Positions 8,210 to 18,410 of a DNA stretch of 64,000 nt are shown in pieces (the first letter of the stretch is position 1; the number at the start of each line of letters is the position of its first letter). The stretch comes from Desulfitobacterium hafniense DCB-2. GTDB taxonomy: Bacteria; Bacillota; Desulfitobacteriia; Desulfitobacteriales; Desulfitobacteriaceae. The stretch is taken from NCBI RefSeq assembly GCF_000021925.1, contig NC_011830.1, positions 3,445,001 to 3,509,000 on the forward strand, given 5' to 3'. A program made the translations under genes and the position numbers. The notes under the pieces are model-generated. The model had not been told where the DNA came from, did not search any database, and saw only the letters and a program-made list of their open reading frames with translations.

Positions 8210-9388
8210 CTAAGCTGGAGTGCCGGGCTCACCCGCTTTACGATCCTGAATCTTGGTGCCAAAGAAAATCAGGCACAAAACCAGGGTGGCCGCCCCAATG
8301 ACATAGGGGGTATTCATGGATAATCCATAGATGCCTCCCCCTACCAGAGGGCCGGCAATTCGGCCTAGGCTGCCAAAGGATTGAAATACACCGAGCGAAG
8401 CTCCCTGCCCGGTATGACTGTTCTTGCTCACCAAACTGGAGCCGGTGGGGACCATAAAGGAATTTCCAATCATAAATACTACCGTTCCCAGAACCAACAG
8501 GATAGCATTAGGTGCCCAAAGCAGCCAGAGGAAGGCCACAGCGCAAAGAAGTGCTCCCACCTTGGCCGGTTTGGCATCCCCAAACCGCCTGACCACCTTG
8601 CCAATCAGCATTCCCTGAACGATCACACCAGTAATGCCGATAATCATAAAAACGATGCCCATCTCTTGAGGCCCGAATCCCACCCGCTCGGCTGCAAACA
8701 AGGTAAAGGTGCTTTCAAACATAGCCATCGTAAAGCTAAGGACGAAATTGAAGATAAACAGCGGGAATAAAGGATCCCGAATCACCCCGGGATGAAAGCG
8801 TACTTTTGGTTTAGATTCCAGGTTGGGTTCTTTGAGGGTTTCAGGCAGCAGCTTCCAGGCAAAAGGCAGGACGAGCAAAGCCAAAGTTCCTGCAAAGTAA
8901 AAGGGTAACGTAAAGCTATAATGTCCCAGGAAACCGCCTAAGGCCGGTCCGAAAACCATCCCCAATCCCATGGCGGCTCCGAGCATCCCCATACTCTTGG
9001 ACCGGTCCGCTCCTTCCGTTATATCAGCCATATAAGCCATTGCGGTAGGCAAAGTGGCCGAAGAGACCACCCCCGACAGAGCTCGAAAAGCGATGAGAAG
9101 AGGCAGATTTCCAGCCATTCCATAGAGAAAAAAGGTAATGCCATAACCACTAAGTCCAATTAACAGAACAGGCCGTCTGCCGATGCGATCCGACAGCCTT
9201 CCCCAAAAGGGGGCAAAGAAGAACTGCATAATGGAATAAGCAGACATAAATAACCCCAGTGAGAAAGCCCCGCCGCCCAGTTCTTCTATCAAAAAAGGCA
9301 GGATGGGAATGACTATCCCGAAGCCCACCATAACCAGGAACTGGATAATGACCAAAATAACCATCGGCCGAAGATATTGCTTTTGCAT
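8210..9388 (-). CDS. MFS drug/metabolite exporter (DHA1 type)
   Basis: The protein is about 392 residues with twelve predicted membrane helices. It has the MFS motif A variant (FWGRLSDRIGRRPVLLIG) after helix 2 and the antiporter-type GxxxGPxxGG motif (GMVFGPALGGFLG) in helix 5, both typical of proton-coupled exporters. ATG at 9388, with GGGAG 8 bases upstream, is preferred over an ATG 42 bases further out that has only a weak site. The substrate is unknown. No regulator gene is adjacent. Confidence 0.88.
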   Translation of the reverse strand: MQKQYLRPMVILVIIQFLVMVGFGIVIPILPFLIEELGGGAFSLGLFMSAYSIMQFFFAPFWGRLSDRIGRRPVLLIGLSGYGITFFLYGMAGNLPLLIAFRALSGVVSSATLPTAMAYMADITEGADRSKSMGMLGAAMGLGMVFGPALGGFLGHYSFTLPFYFAGTLALLVLPFAWKLLPETLKEPNLESKPKVRFHPGVIRDPLFPLFIFNFVLSFTMAMFESTFTLFAAERVGFGPQEMGIVFMIIGITGVIVQGMLIGKVVRRFGDAKPAKVGALLCAVAFLWLLWAPNAILLVLGTVVFMIGNSFMVPTGSSLVSKNSHTGQGASLGVFQSFGSLGRIAGPLVGGGIYGLSMNTPYVIGAATLVLCLIFFGTKIQDRKAGEPGTPA

Positions 9389-9561
9389 GAGTACACTCCC
9401 ATCATACTGCTGCTGAACCGCTAAGACCATTACCTTATATAGAGTTTTTGTTTCTGTTCAAATATCCATTGAATCATTATAATAGATGTTGAACTATAAA
9501 TCACCTAACAGAATTAAAAATCACAGAAATTTCTTGGAAAGTTTCATGGAAAGGACAGATT

Positions 9562-9801
9562 ATGAGTACTTATAAAACCAAAGGTGTTTGCGCAAGCCAT
9601 ATACATTTCGAGATAAAGGAAAACAAACTATACGATGTCGAATTCGTCAACGGATGTCCCGGCAACCTGCAGGCTTTAGCTGTGCTTCTGGAAGGAATGT
9701 CTGTAGACGACGTGGTGGAGCGTCTCAAAGGTATCCGCTGTGGCCATAAAGCCACATCCTGTGCCGATCAGCTTGTCAAAGCCCTGGAATCAAGCAAGTA
9801 A
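9562..9801 (+). CDS. TSCPD domain protein (TIGR03905 type)
   Basis: This 79-residue protein has the conserved pattern of the small TIGR03905/TSCPD family: GVCASHIHFEI, then NGCPGNLQALAVLLEGM, then IRCGHKATSCADQL. The TSCPD region occurs at the C-terminus of some ribonucleotide reductases, and the three conserved cysteines suggest metal binding. No molecular function is established for the stand-alone form. AAAGGA precedes the ATG. A strong terminator follows at once, so the gene is monocistronic. Confidence 0.88.
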   Translation: MSTYKTKGVCASHIHFEIKENKLYDVEFVNGCPGNLQALAVLLEGMSVDDVVERLKGIRCGHKATSCADQLVKALESSK

Positions 9802-9804
9802 GAG

Positions 9805-9846
9805 AACCCCGCCCAGTCGTCAGAATATGACCGGGCGGGGTTTCTG
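9805..9846. terminator. Terminator between the TSCPD gene and the convergent dehydrogenase gene
   Basis: AACCCCGCCC pairs with GGGCGGGGTT followed by TTTCTG. The stem is GC-rich and can act in either direction. Confidence 0.85.
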
Positions 9847-9880
9847 CTTGCGAAAATAGTGAGCCAATGGCGCAAAATTT

Positions 9881-12817
9881 TTACCTTAAGGGACTGGAGC
9901 AGCGATCCACCAGATAGATTAAGGATTGGTAGCTGATGCCACTGTGAGCGGATAAGCCAATCTCGCAAGTCCGGCTGTTGGAATATCCTCCGGCGCAATT
10001 ATCAGGTAGGGCTCCATTAAGCCCCGCCAATGCGGCATCGTTTAATTCCGGGTAAGTAAACCCTTTATCTCCGGCAAAACCGCAGCAATGAACATCATCG
10101 GGAATGATTACTTTCTCAGCACAAGCCTCGGCAAGGGCTTTGAACTTTTCGCTCAGACGCATTTTAACCGAGCTGCAGGTAACGTGAACGGCAATGGTTT
10201 CCCGTGCTTTCTTGATCTTTAAGCGATGGAGCAAAAAGTCATGGGTAAATTCTACGGATTCATGCAGCTCTATGCCTGATGTGAAGGCTCGTTTCATACG
10301 GTAAAGGCAGGGGCTGGTATCGCAAACGATGGGATATTTGCCATTCTCGCTGGCTTGGAGCAGAACTTTTTCCAATTCCGCGCTTTTTTCATCGGCAATA
10401 TCAAAAAAACCTTTGCTCTCCCAAGGCATGCCACAGCAAAGCTTATCCAACCCCGGCGGAATAATCACTTCATAGCCTGCTTTGGCAAGCAAAGAGCACA
10501 TCACTTCATTAAGAGGTCTTTGATCCTTGTCCTTACGGGCCGGTCCCATAGAGCGGCTGATGCAGCTGGGGAAATACACGACTTTCAGGACTTCACCCCC
10601 TTGAGCCGAGGCAAAGGGCGGCCGGGGCCTAACCTTGCCCTTGCCTTTGCTGGGCATCCATTCATTCCATAAGGGGATCTTGCTCTGGGAGACGTCCCGG
10701 GCTGTTCTGGCCATGCCGCCTAAGATGCGTGTGCCCAAAAAGCCATGGACTCCATCCACGGCACCTAAGCCAAAGCGCATGATGCCGGTTACCCCGTTCA
10801 TATTCTTGGCCAGGGCCCTTGCCACCTTGCGGGTTGCCGGTGTAATAGCCCGAGAGCGTAAGTATTTGGTGTTATCCCCTGTATTGATGTTAAGAGGGCA
10901 TGACGTGGCACATAACCCATCGGTAGCACAGGTGGCATTGCCGGCATAATCATAATCCCTGAGCAAGCGCATCAAGCGTTTTGGATCCCTGCCGGTTCGC
11001 TTCAAGTCGGAGATCTCCCGTTGCAGGATAATACGCATCCGGGGCGTGGTGGTGAGATGCTTGGACGGACAGATATCCTGGCAAAATCCACAGTTAGTGC
11101 AGCGATCAATGGTATCATGAGAAGCCGGCATGGCCTTCAAATTCTCCAGGTAAACATTCTTATTGTCATTAATAATCACACCGGGGTTTAAGAGATTATG
11201 GGGGTCAAAAGCCGATTTAATCCGTTTCATCAGCTCATAAGTCTTGCTTCCCCACTCCAGCTCCACAAAGGGGGCCATGTTGCGGCCTGTGCCATGCTCA
11301 GCCTTCAGGGAACCATTGTATTTCTTCACGACAAATTCATTGACCTCATTCATCAATCCCTCATAGCGAGCGATCTCTTCGTCACTGTCAAACTTAGGTG
11401 TGAAGATAAAATGCCAGTTGCCGTCCAGAGCATGGCCATAGATAATCGCATCGGTATAGCCGAATTTATTGAGACTATCCCGCAGATCGGCAGTCGCTTC
11501 GGCTAAGCGCTCCAAAGGAAAGGCCACATCTTCGATCAGAACCGCCGTACCCTGGGCACGCACACCTCCTACGGCGGGGAAGATATCTTTACGAATCTTC
11601 CAATAGGTTTCATATTCTGATTTCACTGAAGTAAAGCTGATCGGGAAGATGGTCGGTATATCTTCCAGGACAGCGGTGGCGTTTTTAATCCGCTGCTCCA
11701 GTTCCTCAGGATTGGCTCCCCGGACTTCGACTAAAAGTGCTGTTGCCGTATCGGAAAGACTCTTCAGATAATCCGGCATTCCGGGAGCATCTTCCACAGA
11801 GCGCAGAGAAGGCCTATCCATCATCTCAGCCGCCGCTACCAAATCCCGATCCAGTTTCATCACGGCACGGCAGGCATGATCCATATCCGGATACATAATC
11901 AAGGCTGAAGCTTTATGGTCATAGTCCACAACGGTCTTGTAAGTAATTTCAGAGATAAAACCCAAGGTCCCTTCCGAACCAATCAGAATATGTTTAATGA
12001 TCTCGATGGGATCCTGAAAATCAACAAAAGCATTAATACTGTAACCCGTGGTATTTTTAATCTTATATTTCTTTTTAATCATGGCCACCAGATCAGGATC
12101 GGCATTAAGCTCGTCACGTATCTCTTCGATCTGTCGGATAAGCTCTCCCTTGCGTTCCCTGAAATATTGCCGCGAGGAGGAATCCCCTGTATCCAACACC
12201 GTTCCATCATCGAAGATAATCCGCATTTCATCCACGGTCTTGTAGCTGTTATCCGAGGTGCCGCAGCACATACCGCTGGCATTATTGGCAGCGATGCCGC
12301 CGATCATGCAGTGATCGATAGATGCAGGATCCGGGCCGATCTTGCGTTTATAGGAGCGAAGATAGCGATTGGCCTCCACGCCGAGAATCCCCGGCTCCAA
12401 GCTGATCTTTTTGCCATGGTCATGAATTTTATAGTGCCGCCAAGAGCCTTGCAGCACTAACAGCACAGAATCCGTAAGGGCTTGTCCGGAAAGGCTGGTG
12501 CCTGCTGTGCGGAAAGTGACCGGTATTTTCGTCCGCTGCGATAAACGCAGAATCTCCCCCATCTCTGCATCATTGAGAACCCGAATCACAATTTTGGGAA
12601 TGAGGCGGTAAAAGCTCGCGTCAATTCCATAACCTAAAGTATAGAGAGGATCGATAAAAATCCGCTGATAAGGTACGAATTGAGATACCTCCCGGTAAAA
12701 ATCCTGATATTCTTGAGGAAGCTCTTTCAGATCCTCTTCCTTCTGTTTCAGATTGCGGGGATCACTGGGGTTGACATAGTAATTCAGGGGGCGTGTTCCG
12801 CTTTGCCAATGGGTCAT
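9881..12817 (-). CDS. FAD-linked 2-hydroxyacid (D-lactate-type) dehydrogenase with fused Fe-S domain
   Basis: The 978-residue protein joins an FAD_binding_4 domain (about 50-290, with TFRTAGTSLSGQA and IGGIAANNASGM), the FAD-oxidase C-terminal domain (about 300-550, with EHGTGRNMAPFVE), a two-cluster ferredoxin segment (CTNCGFCQDIC and CATDGLCATSC) and two CCG-type cysteine-rich domains (KLCCGMPW and HCCGFAGDKG). This is the YdiJ/Dld-fusion architecture, which oxidises D-2-hydroxyacids and passes electrons to quinone or another carrier. The substrate is not settled by sequence. The lutABC operon 34 kb away handles L-lactate, so D-lactate would be complementary. It appears monocistronic. Confidence 0.9.
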   Translation of the reverse strand: MTHWQSGTRPLNYYVNPSDPRNLKQKEEDLKELPQEYQDFYREVSQFVPYQRIFIDPLYTLGYGIDASFYRLIPKIVIRVLNDAEMGEILRLSQRTKIPVTFRTAGTSLSGQALTDSVLLVLQGSWRHYKIHDHGKKISLEPGILGVEANRYLRSYKRKIGPDPASIDHCMIGGIAANNASGMCCGTSDNSYKTVDEMRIIFDDGTVLDTGDSSSRQYFRERKGELIRQIEEIRDELNADPDLVAMIKKKYKIKNTTGYSINAFVDFQDPIEIIKHILIGSEGTLGFISEITYKTVVDYDHKASALIMYPDMDHACRAVMKLDRDLVAAAEMMDRPSLRSVEDAPGMPDYLKSLSDTATALLVEVRGANPEELEQRIKNATAVLEDIPTIFPISFTSVKSEYETYWKIRKDIFPAVGGVRAQGTAVLIEDVAFPLERLAEATADLRDSLNKFGYTDAIIYGHALDGNWHFIFTPKFDSDEEIARYEGLMNEVNEFVVKKYNGSLKAEHGTGRNMAPFVELEWGSKTYELMKRIKSAFDPHNLLNPGVIINDNKNVYLENLKAMPASHDTIDRCTNCGFCQDICPSKHLTTTPRMRIILQREISDLKRTGRDPKRLMRLLRDYDYAGNATCATDGLCATSCPLNINTGDNTKYLRSRAITPATRKVARALAKNMNGVTGIMRFGLGAVDGVHGFLGTRILGGMARTARDVSQSKIPLWNEWMPSKGKGKVRPRPPFASAQGGEVLKVVYFPSCISRSMGPARKDKDQRPLNEVMCSLLAKAGYEVIIPPGLDKLCCGMPWESKGFFDIADEKSAELEKVLLQASENGKYPIVCDTSPCLYRMKRAFTSGIELHESVEFTHDFLLHRLKIKKARETIAVHVTCSSVKMRLSEKFKALAEACAEKVIIPDDVHCCGFAGDKGFTYPELNDAALAGLNGALPDNCAGGYSNSRTCEIGLSAHSGISYQSLIYLVDRCSSPLR

Positions 12818-12973
12818 GACTTCACGTCCTTTCTTACAGTTAGGTTAGTGTTTACAGAATTTTGGTCTGAGATTCTATTTCAGCTTAGTTTATTTAATTT
12901 CGTTAGGTTTAATCATTCTCCTTTTAATAAAATTGCCTTTTTAGATTTTTCCTAAATAAAACGACAAAATTAC

Positions 12974-12999
12974 AGGATAATTGGCATTCCTAGCGAAAT
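12974..12999 (+). promoter_or_regulatory. Possible sigma-H promoter of the histidine kinase gene
   Basis: AGGATAA (12974-12980), a 12-base spacer and GCGAAAT (12993-12999) resemble the sigma-H consensus of Bacillus (AGGAWWT, 11-12 bases, RGAAT). It lies 88 bases upstream of the kinase start. Sporulation kinases are often sigma-H dependent, which is why the match is noted. One -10 position deviates. Confidence 0.3.
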
Positions 13000-13086
13000 G
13001 TATTAAGAATATTTACAATTTTTATAATACAAGGGGCTTATTAAACACTTTCTTCAGCAAAATATACAGAATTGGAGGTTTGTCTT

Positions 13087-14919
13087 TTGTTTTTGTGGAA
13101 AACCCTGAAACATCACAGCATCGCAGCAATAGGGCTGCTTTATTTCATCAGTAGATTAGTTTATACAGACATTCAATGGGTTATCCCATCCCCTTATTTC
13201 CTTTTTCTTCATACTCTTCTCGAGTTCTTCAGCATTATTGTATCCTTTACTATCGCCTTGCAATGCTTGGCTTCCTACCCCTATACTAAATCGGACCGCA
13301 AGTACCTTCTTGGTATCATCTTTATGTCGGTGGGCCTCTATGATTTAATGCATGTCTTAACTTATAAAGGCATGTTTCTCAACTCCACAGGAGCAAGGTC
13401 TACCTATTTCTGGTTAATTGCCCGGCTGACCGAGGCAATTGGTCTTTTGATTTACATATTAAATCGGGCTCCTAAAAAAAGAGTTTCCAGGGTTCTTGGC
13501 TCTGTCTGTTTAACGATTATTTTGATTGTCATTATGAAATGGGGAGCTTCTTTACCTGCTATGCTGACTCCCGACGGCGGGTTAACTCCTCTCAAAATAG
13601 CTGTTGAATATTTTGTGTGCAGTTTGAATTTTGCAGCACTTTTCATATTAATTTACAAATCTCACAGCGAAGAGGTGCCGAAGCGCTCCAACCTTTCGAA
13701 TGCCTTGCTTTTGCTCCTCATTAGCGAATTATTTTTCACAATATACAATAATATCTACGATATAGATAATGTGGCAGGGCATATCTTCAAATTCCTGGGA
13801 TATATCTTTATCCTCAAAAACATACTGATTAAAAACTTACACGAACCATTCAAAAAAATCGCATCAGGTTTTCAATATTTTAATACAGTCTTTCAGTTTG
13901 CACCGGTTGGTCTCTCTATTATCAGAATATCGGATAATCAATTTTTAGAAATAAATCATTGCTTTACTAATTACCTGGGGCTTTTAGGCGAAGATGTGAT
14001 CGGCAAAACTCCTCTCGAAGTAGGGTTCAATGCAACAGACTGGACAAAAATCCTCGACTATGCCAAAAACAACAAACCTCACTTGGGAGCAACGTCCCTT
14101 GGCAATTTAGAAATCTCTCTGGAGAGGGAAGGAAGTGGCATTGCGGCGATTTCTGCCGAAACCATCCAGCTGGGCCATGAGGAATGCATCTTAATGTCAC
14201 TCACGGATATTAAGGAGTTAAAAAGCTTGCATACGGAGATGGTCCGGCTGGACCGCCTTAACCTGGTAGGTCAGATGGCTGCCGGTATCGCCCACGAAAT
14301 CAGGAATCCCATGACCACAGTCCGGGGATATCTTCAGCTCATGGGGGAAAAAACTCAGGATATGGGGCAAAAATCAACCCTCCACTTCATGATAGAAGAG
14401 TTGGATCGGGCCAACACGATCATCAAAGAATTTCTTACCCTGGCCAAAAGCCATAAACCCAATTACCAAATCTTTAACCTCAATACATTGCTGCAAAACC
14501 TGCATCCCCTGATTGAGGCCGATTCTTTCACCCAAAACAAACAAATCCGTTTTACCCCCGGAGATATCCCCGATATCGAGATCAGCCCCAAAGACATTAC
14601 CCAGATGGTCTTAAATATATGCAGAAATGGCCTTGAAGCGATGTCTGAAGGGGGATGCCTGACGATCCAAACTTATAAAAAAAACCATACCGTGGTTTTA
14701 GCTATTAAAGATGAGGGCCATGGCATACCCAAAGAATTATTGGAAAAACTAGGCACCCCGTTTTTTACCACAAAGGAAAGCGGAACAGGCTTAGGGCTAT
14801 CCATATGTTATAAAATAGCGAAATCCCATAACGCCAGGATCGATGTCCTTTCCAGCCCTGAGGGCACCCAATTTCTGATTAGTTTTCCTTTGCAGTCCAT
14901 ACTCATCTCTTCCGATTAG
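13087..14919 (+). CDS. Membrane sensor histidine kinase, MASE3-PAS-HisKA-HATPase
   Basis: The 610-residue protein has an N-terminal block of about seven membrane helices with the MASE3 pattern (SVGLYDLMHVLTYKGM near 105). A PAS domain follows (about 265-375), then HisKA with phospho-acceptor His403 in AAGIAHEIRNPM, then an HATPase with N box (NICRNGLEAM), DEGHGIP and GTGLGLS. The start is chosen as TTG 13087 because GGAGG (13074-13078) lies 8 bases ahead of it. No response regulator is adjacent. Orphan kinases of this shape in spore formers often feed the Spo0 phosphorelay, which is an inference here. Confidence 0.9.
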   Translation: MFLWKTLKHHSIAAIGLLYFISRLVYTDIQWVIPSPYFLFLHTLLEFFSIIVSFTIALQCLASYPYTKSDRKYLLGIIFMSVGLYDLMHVLTYKGMFLNSTGARSTYFWLIARLTEAIGLLIYILNRAPKKRVSRVLGSVCLTIILIVIMKWGASLPAMLTPDGGLTPLKIAVEYFVCSLNFAALFILIYKSHSEEVPKRSNLSNALLLLLISELFFTIYNNIYDIDNVAGHIFKFLGYIFILKNILIKNLHEPFKKIASGFQYFNTVFQFAPVGLSIIRISDNQFLEINHCFTNYLGLLGEDVIGKTPLEVGFNATDWTKILDYAKNNKPHLGATSLGNLEISLEREGSGIAAISAETIQLGHEECILMSLTDIKELKSLHTEMVRLDRLNLVGQMAAGIAHEIRNPMTTVRGYLQLMGEKTQDMGQKSTLHFMIEELDRANTIIKEFLTLAKSHKPNYQIFNLNTLLQNLHPLIEADSFTQNKQIRFTPGDIPDIEISPKDITQMVLNICRNGLEAMSEGGCLTIQTYKKNHTVVLAIKDEGHGIPKELLEKLGTPFFTTKESGTGLGLSICYKIAKSHNARIDVLSSPEGTQFLISFPLQSILISSD

Positions 14920-14947
14920 TATAGCGAGGCCAAGTCCTAAAGATGAC

Positions 14948-14984
14948 GAAGCGCAGCAATCTGCCACTGCTGCGCTTCCTTGTG
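14948..14984. terminator. Terminator between the kinase gene and htpG
   Basis: GAAGCGCAGCA pairs with TGCTGCGCTTC with a 9-base loop. It lies between two convergent genes. Confidence 0.8.
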
Positions 14985-14996
14985 TCTTTTATTGAG

Positions 14997-16841
14997 TTAT
15001 CTCAAGGCTTTCTCAAGTATCTCATTTAACCGGCTGACCATGCTCCGGGGATCCACGATGATTCCCGCTGCAATCTGGGCATTGGCAAAAAGCTGCTCAG
15101 CGGCCAGAGGAGCAAAGGAATCCTCCTGCTTTCTTAAATCGTTGAGACGCTGGATCAGAACATGCTTGGGATTGATCTCCAGAATTCCGGCCGGAACGTC
15201 CTGCAGGTCCCTGTTCATCAGCTGCATCATCCGCTGCATGCTGTGGGTACCATAATGACTGAGGATGATGGCCGGACTGTCCACCAAGCGCTTGGATTCA
15301 CGGACTTCCGTCACTTTCTCCCCCAGCACTTCCTTAAGCCAGTCATTAAATTCTTTAAGCTCCTCTTCTGATAAAAGCTTTTCCTCTGCCGAGGCCCCAT
15401 CCTCATCAGCGAGGTTAAGATCCCCATGATCGGCGGACAGCAAACGCTTGCCGTCATATTCCCTGATCATATCGAAGACATAGTCGTCGATGCCATCATA
15501 GGTATAGATGACTTCATAGTCTTTGTTTTTAAAGACCTCTAAATAAGGACCCTCCTCGATAATCTGCCGGGTCGGACCGTTGATAAAGTAGATCGCTTCT
15601 TGTCCTTCCTTCATCCGGCCCACATAATCCCCTAAGGATATCAGCTCCCCTTCTCCCGTCTTCGAGGACTCAAAGCGCAGCAGCTTCAGGATCTCCTGAC
15701 GATGGGTAAAGTCGTTGGCAGCCCCTTCCTTAAGGAAAATACTGAACTCATTCCAGAATTCCTTAAAGATCTCCGGTTCGTTCTTCGCTTGATCATCCAG
15801 GAATTTCAGGAAGCGGCTGGTCACCACCTTATTCAGTTTGGCGATCAAGGCGCTGTCCTGCATGGTTTCACGGGAAATGTTCAAGGGAAGTTCTTCACTG
15901 TCCACCACGCCCCGGGCAAAACGCAGCCACTCCGGCACAATGTCCTTGGCTTTTTCCTGAATGAGGACTTTTTTGCAATAGAGGTTGACCCCGGCCTCCA
16001 TCCGTCCAAAGCCGAACTTTTCCATATTGGATTTAGGAACGAACAGCAATGCATTGAGGTTAATGGGAGCATCCGAGGAAAAATGCATGCGCATTAAGGG
16101 CTCGTCATAGGCATTGGCGATATACTTATAAAACTCTTTGTACTCCTCTTCAGAGATCTCATTCTTATTCTTCGTCCATAAGGCTTGAACTGTATTGATC
16201 TTTTCCTCACCGACATAGACGGGATAAGGCACAAAGCTGGAGTACTGCTTAATAATGCGCTTCACGGTATCGGCCTGGGCAAAGGAATGAGCATCTTCTT
16301 TCAGGTGAAGGGTGATGCTGGTTCCCCGGGGCAGATCCATTGCTTCAGAAATACTGTAACTGCCTCTTCCGTCGGATTCCCAACGATAGCCCTGGGCATC
16401 AGGTTCATAGGAGCGGCTGGTAAGGGACACCTTATCCGCCACCATGAAAGCCGAATAGAAACCGACCCCAAACTGACCAATCAGATTGACATCTTTCTTA
16501 TCCCCCGCTTCCGCCAAACGCTGCACGAAAGCTTTGGAGCCGGAATGGGCGATGGTCCCTATATTCTCAATTAAATCCTCCTTGGTCATGCCAATACCGG
16601 CATCGGCAATGGTTAAGGTCTTGGCGTTTTCATCGGGAGTAATGCGAATTTCCAGGGGAAGCTCTTGATCCTTGACATTTTGTCCGGATAATTGCATATA
16701 CCTTACTTTTTCTGAAGCATCGGCAGCATTGGAAATCAATTCACGCAGAAAAATCTCCCGATCCGTATAAAGGGAATTAATGACAATATCGAGCAGCTGC
16801 CTGATCTCTGTCTGGAACTCTTTTGTTTCAATCTGACTCAT
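14997..16841 (-). CDS. htpG: Molecular chaperone HtpG (Hsp90)
   Basis: This 614-residue cytosolic ATP-dependent chaperone has the GHKL ATPase motifs in the N-domain: the catalytic glutamate in LRELISNAADA near residue 35, ADAGIGMT near 80, and GQFGVGFYSAFMV near 125. The middle domain (SREMMQD-type NISRETMQDS near 340) and C-terminal dimerisation region follow, and the length is the family norm. GGAGGG lies 9 bases before the ATG. It is transcribed alone. No heat-shock CIRCE element was found upstream. Confidence 0.97.
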   Translation of the reverse strand: MSQIETKEFQTEIRQLLDIVINSLYTDREIFLRELISNAADASEKVRYMQLSGQNVKDQELPLEIRITPDENAKTLTIADAGIGMTKEDLIENIGTIAHSGSKAFVQRLAEAGDKKDVNLIGQFGVGFYSAFMVADKVSLTSRSYEPDAQGYRWESDGRGSYSISEAMDLPRGTSITLHLKEDAHSFAQADTVKRIIKQYSSFVPYPVYVGEEKINTVQALWTKNKNEISEEEYKEFYKYIANAYDEPLMRMHFSSDAPINLNALLFVPKSNMEKFGFGRMEAGVNLYCKKVLIQEKAKDIVPEWLRFARGVVDSEELPLNISRETMQDSALIAKLNKVVTSRFLKFLDDQAKNEPEIFKEFWNEFSIFLKEGAANDFTHRQEILKLLRFESSKTGEGELISLGDYVGRMKEGQEAIYFINGPTRQIIEEGPYLEVFKNKDYEVIYTYDGIDDYVFDMIREYDGKRLLSADHGDLNLADEDGASAEEKLLSEEELKEFNDWLKEVLGEKVTEVRESKRLVDSPAIILSHYGTHSMQRMMQLMNRDLQDVPAGILEINPKHVLIQRLNDLRKQEDSFAPLAAEQLFANAQIAAGIIVDPRSMVSRLNEILEKALR

Positions 16842-17050
16842 TGTTTTAAACCCTCCATATTAATCCAATAGTATACAATAAATATTTTAATCAAATTTGG
16901 TCAGAGGTCAAGCCTTTACAGACAACAGCTTTGGAAAATCAGTATCCTATGACACCGTACCAGCTATTGGCAAGAAAGTTTGCCTTCACTATGCTAAAAT
17001 AAAGGAAGTCTCACACCATGACTATTACATACCATTGGGAGGAACCATCC

Positions 17051-18400
17051 ATGATCTATTTACCTATCGTGAACAGCGCCCTCGCCGCCCTTACCGTCTT
17101 CATACTTATCTTCCTTTTGAGTCAGTTTTTCAAATTCCAACGGGAGAACTCTACTCACGCTCTACATACCAAACTTCAGTCCTTGGAAAACCAAATAACC
17201 CAATTAGAAAAAAACCTGGAACGCCAGGAACGCCTTTGGCAAGGGGAGTTTGCCCGCAACCGGGAAGAGAATAATACCAACTCCCGGCAAGGGCGTGAGG
17301 AAATGAGTCACGCCTTAAAACGCTTCAGCGACTCCCAGCTCACCCAAATGTCGGAAATCGCCACTCTCCAGCGCAGTCAACTGGATATATTCTCTAAGCA
17401 GCTCAACAATCTCTCTCAAACCAATGAGCAGAAGCTGGAACAGCTGCGCCAAACGGTTGAGGAACGGCTGCGGCTTATTCAGCAGGATAATGCCCAAAAG
17501 CTGGAGCTGATGCGGGTTACCGTGGATGAAAAGCTGACCAGTACCTTGGAACAGCGACTTGGTGAGTCCTTCAAAATGGTGAGCGACCGGCTTGAACAAG
17601 TCCACAAAGGCTTGGGCGAAATGCAGACCTTGGCTTCCGGTGTCGGGGACCTGAAAAAAGTCCTCACCAATGTCAAAACCCGGGGAACCTGGGGCGAGAT
17701 CCAGCTGGGCAATCTCCTGGAACAGCTCCTGACCCCTGATCAATATTCGATCAATATTGCCACTAAAGCCGGGAGCAAGGACCGTGTGGAATTCGCCATC
17801 AATATTCCGGCTAAAGACGGACATGACCGCCTGGTCTATCTCCCCATCGATGCCAAATTTCCTCTGGAGGATTACCATCGCTTATTGGATGCCCAGGAAC
17901 AAAGCAATCTTCCCCGGATCGCCGAAGCGGAGAAAGCCCTCGAATACCGCATCAAAACGGAAGCCAAATCCATTCATGAAAAATACGTGGACCCTCCCAA
18001 CACTACGGATTTTGCTATCCTGTTCCTGCCTGTTGAAGGCCTTTATGCGGAGATTCTCCGCCGCCCCGGGCTCTGTGAATTGCTGCAAAGAGAGTATAAA
18101 GTGGTTATCGCCGGTCCCACCACCTTAGCCGCTCTGCTTAACAGCCTGCAAATGGGCTTTCGAACCCTGGCCATCGAAAAGCGCTCCAGTGAGGTTTGGA
18201 ATCTCCTGAGTGCAGTCAAGACGGAGTTCGGCAAGTTCACGGAGATTTTGGAAAAGACCCAGAAAAAGCTCCAGGAAGCCAGCAACACCATCGAGACCGC
18301 CACCCGGAAATCCCGGTCCATCGGCCGGAAGCTTAAAGAGGTGCAGACTCTGCCTGTGGAGGAGAGCGCGGCCTTGCTGGCCGCCGGAGAAGAGGAGTAG
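17051..18400 (+). CDS. rmuC: RmuC family DNA recombination protein
   Basis: The product is 449 residues from ATG 17051, which is preferred to an ATG 33 bases upstream because GGGAGG sits just before it. One N-terminal membrane helix (about 5-25) is followed by a long coiled coil (about 30-190), then the RmuC nuclease-like domain: GTWGEIQLGNLLEQLL, PIDAKFPLEDY, and FAILFLPVEGLYAEIL near 325. RmuC proteins limit inversion at short inverted repeats and act in defence-like DNA processing; the mechanism is not settled. It is monocistronic and ends in a GC-rich terminator. Confidence 0.93.
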   Translation: MIYLPIVNSALAALTVFILIFLLSQFFKFQRENSTHALHTKLQSLENQITQLEKNLERQERLWQGEFARNREENNTNSRQGREEMSHALKRFSDSQLTQMSEIATLQRSQLDIFSKQLNNLSQTNEQKLEQLRQTVEERLRLIQQDNAQKLELMRVTVDEKLTSTLEQRLGESFKMVSDRLEQVHKGLGEMQTLASGVGDLKKVLTNVKTRGTWGEIQLGNLLEQLLTPDQYSINIATKAGSKDRVEFAINIPAKDGHDRLVYLPIDAKFPLEDYHRLLDAQEQSNLPRIAEAEKALEYRIKTEAKSIHEKYVDPPNTTDFAILFLPVEGLYAEILRRPGLCELLQREYKVVIAGPTTLAALLNSLQMGFRTLAIEKRSSEVWNLLSAVKTEFGKFTEILEKTQKKLQEASNTIETATRKSRSIGRKLKEVQTLPVEESAALLAAGEEE

Positions 18401-18410
18401 GTCAAAACAA

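Noticed and set aside
11915..12460. 181-residue plus-strand frame
   Set aside because: It is antisense to the conserved FAD-binding domain of the 978-residue dehydrogenase and has no ribosome site.
17315..17878. 187-residue minus-strand frame
   Set aside because: It is antisense to the rmuC coiled-coil and nuclease regions.
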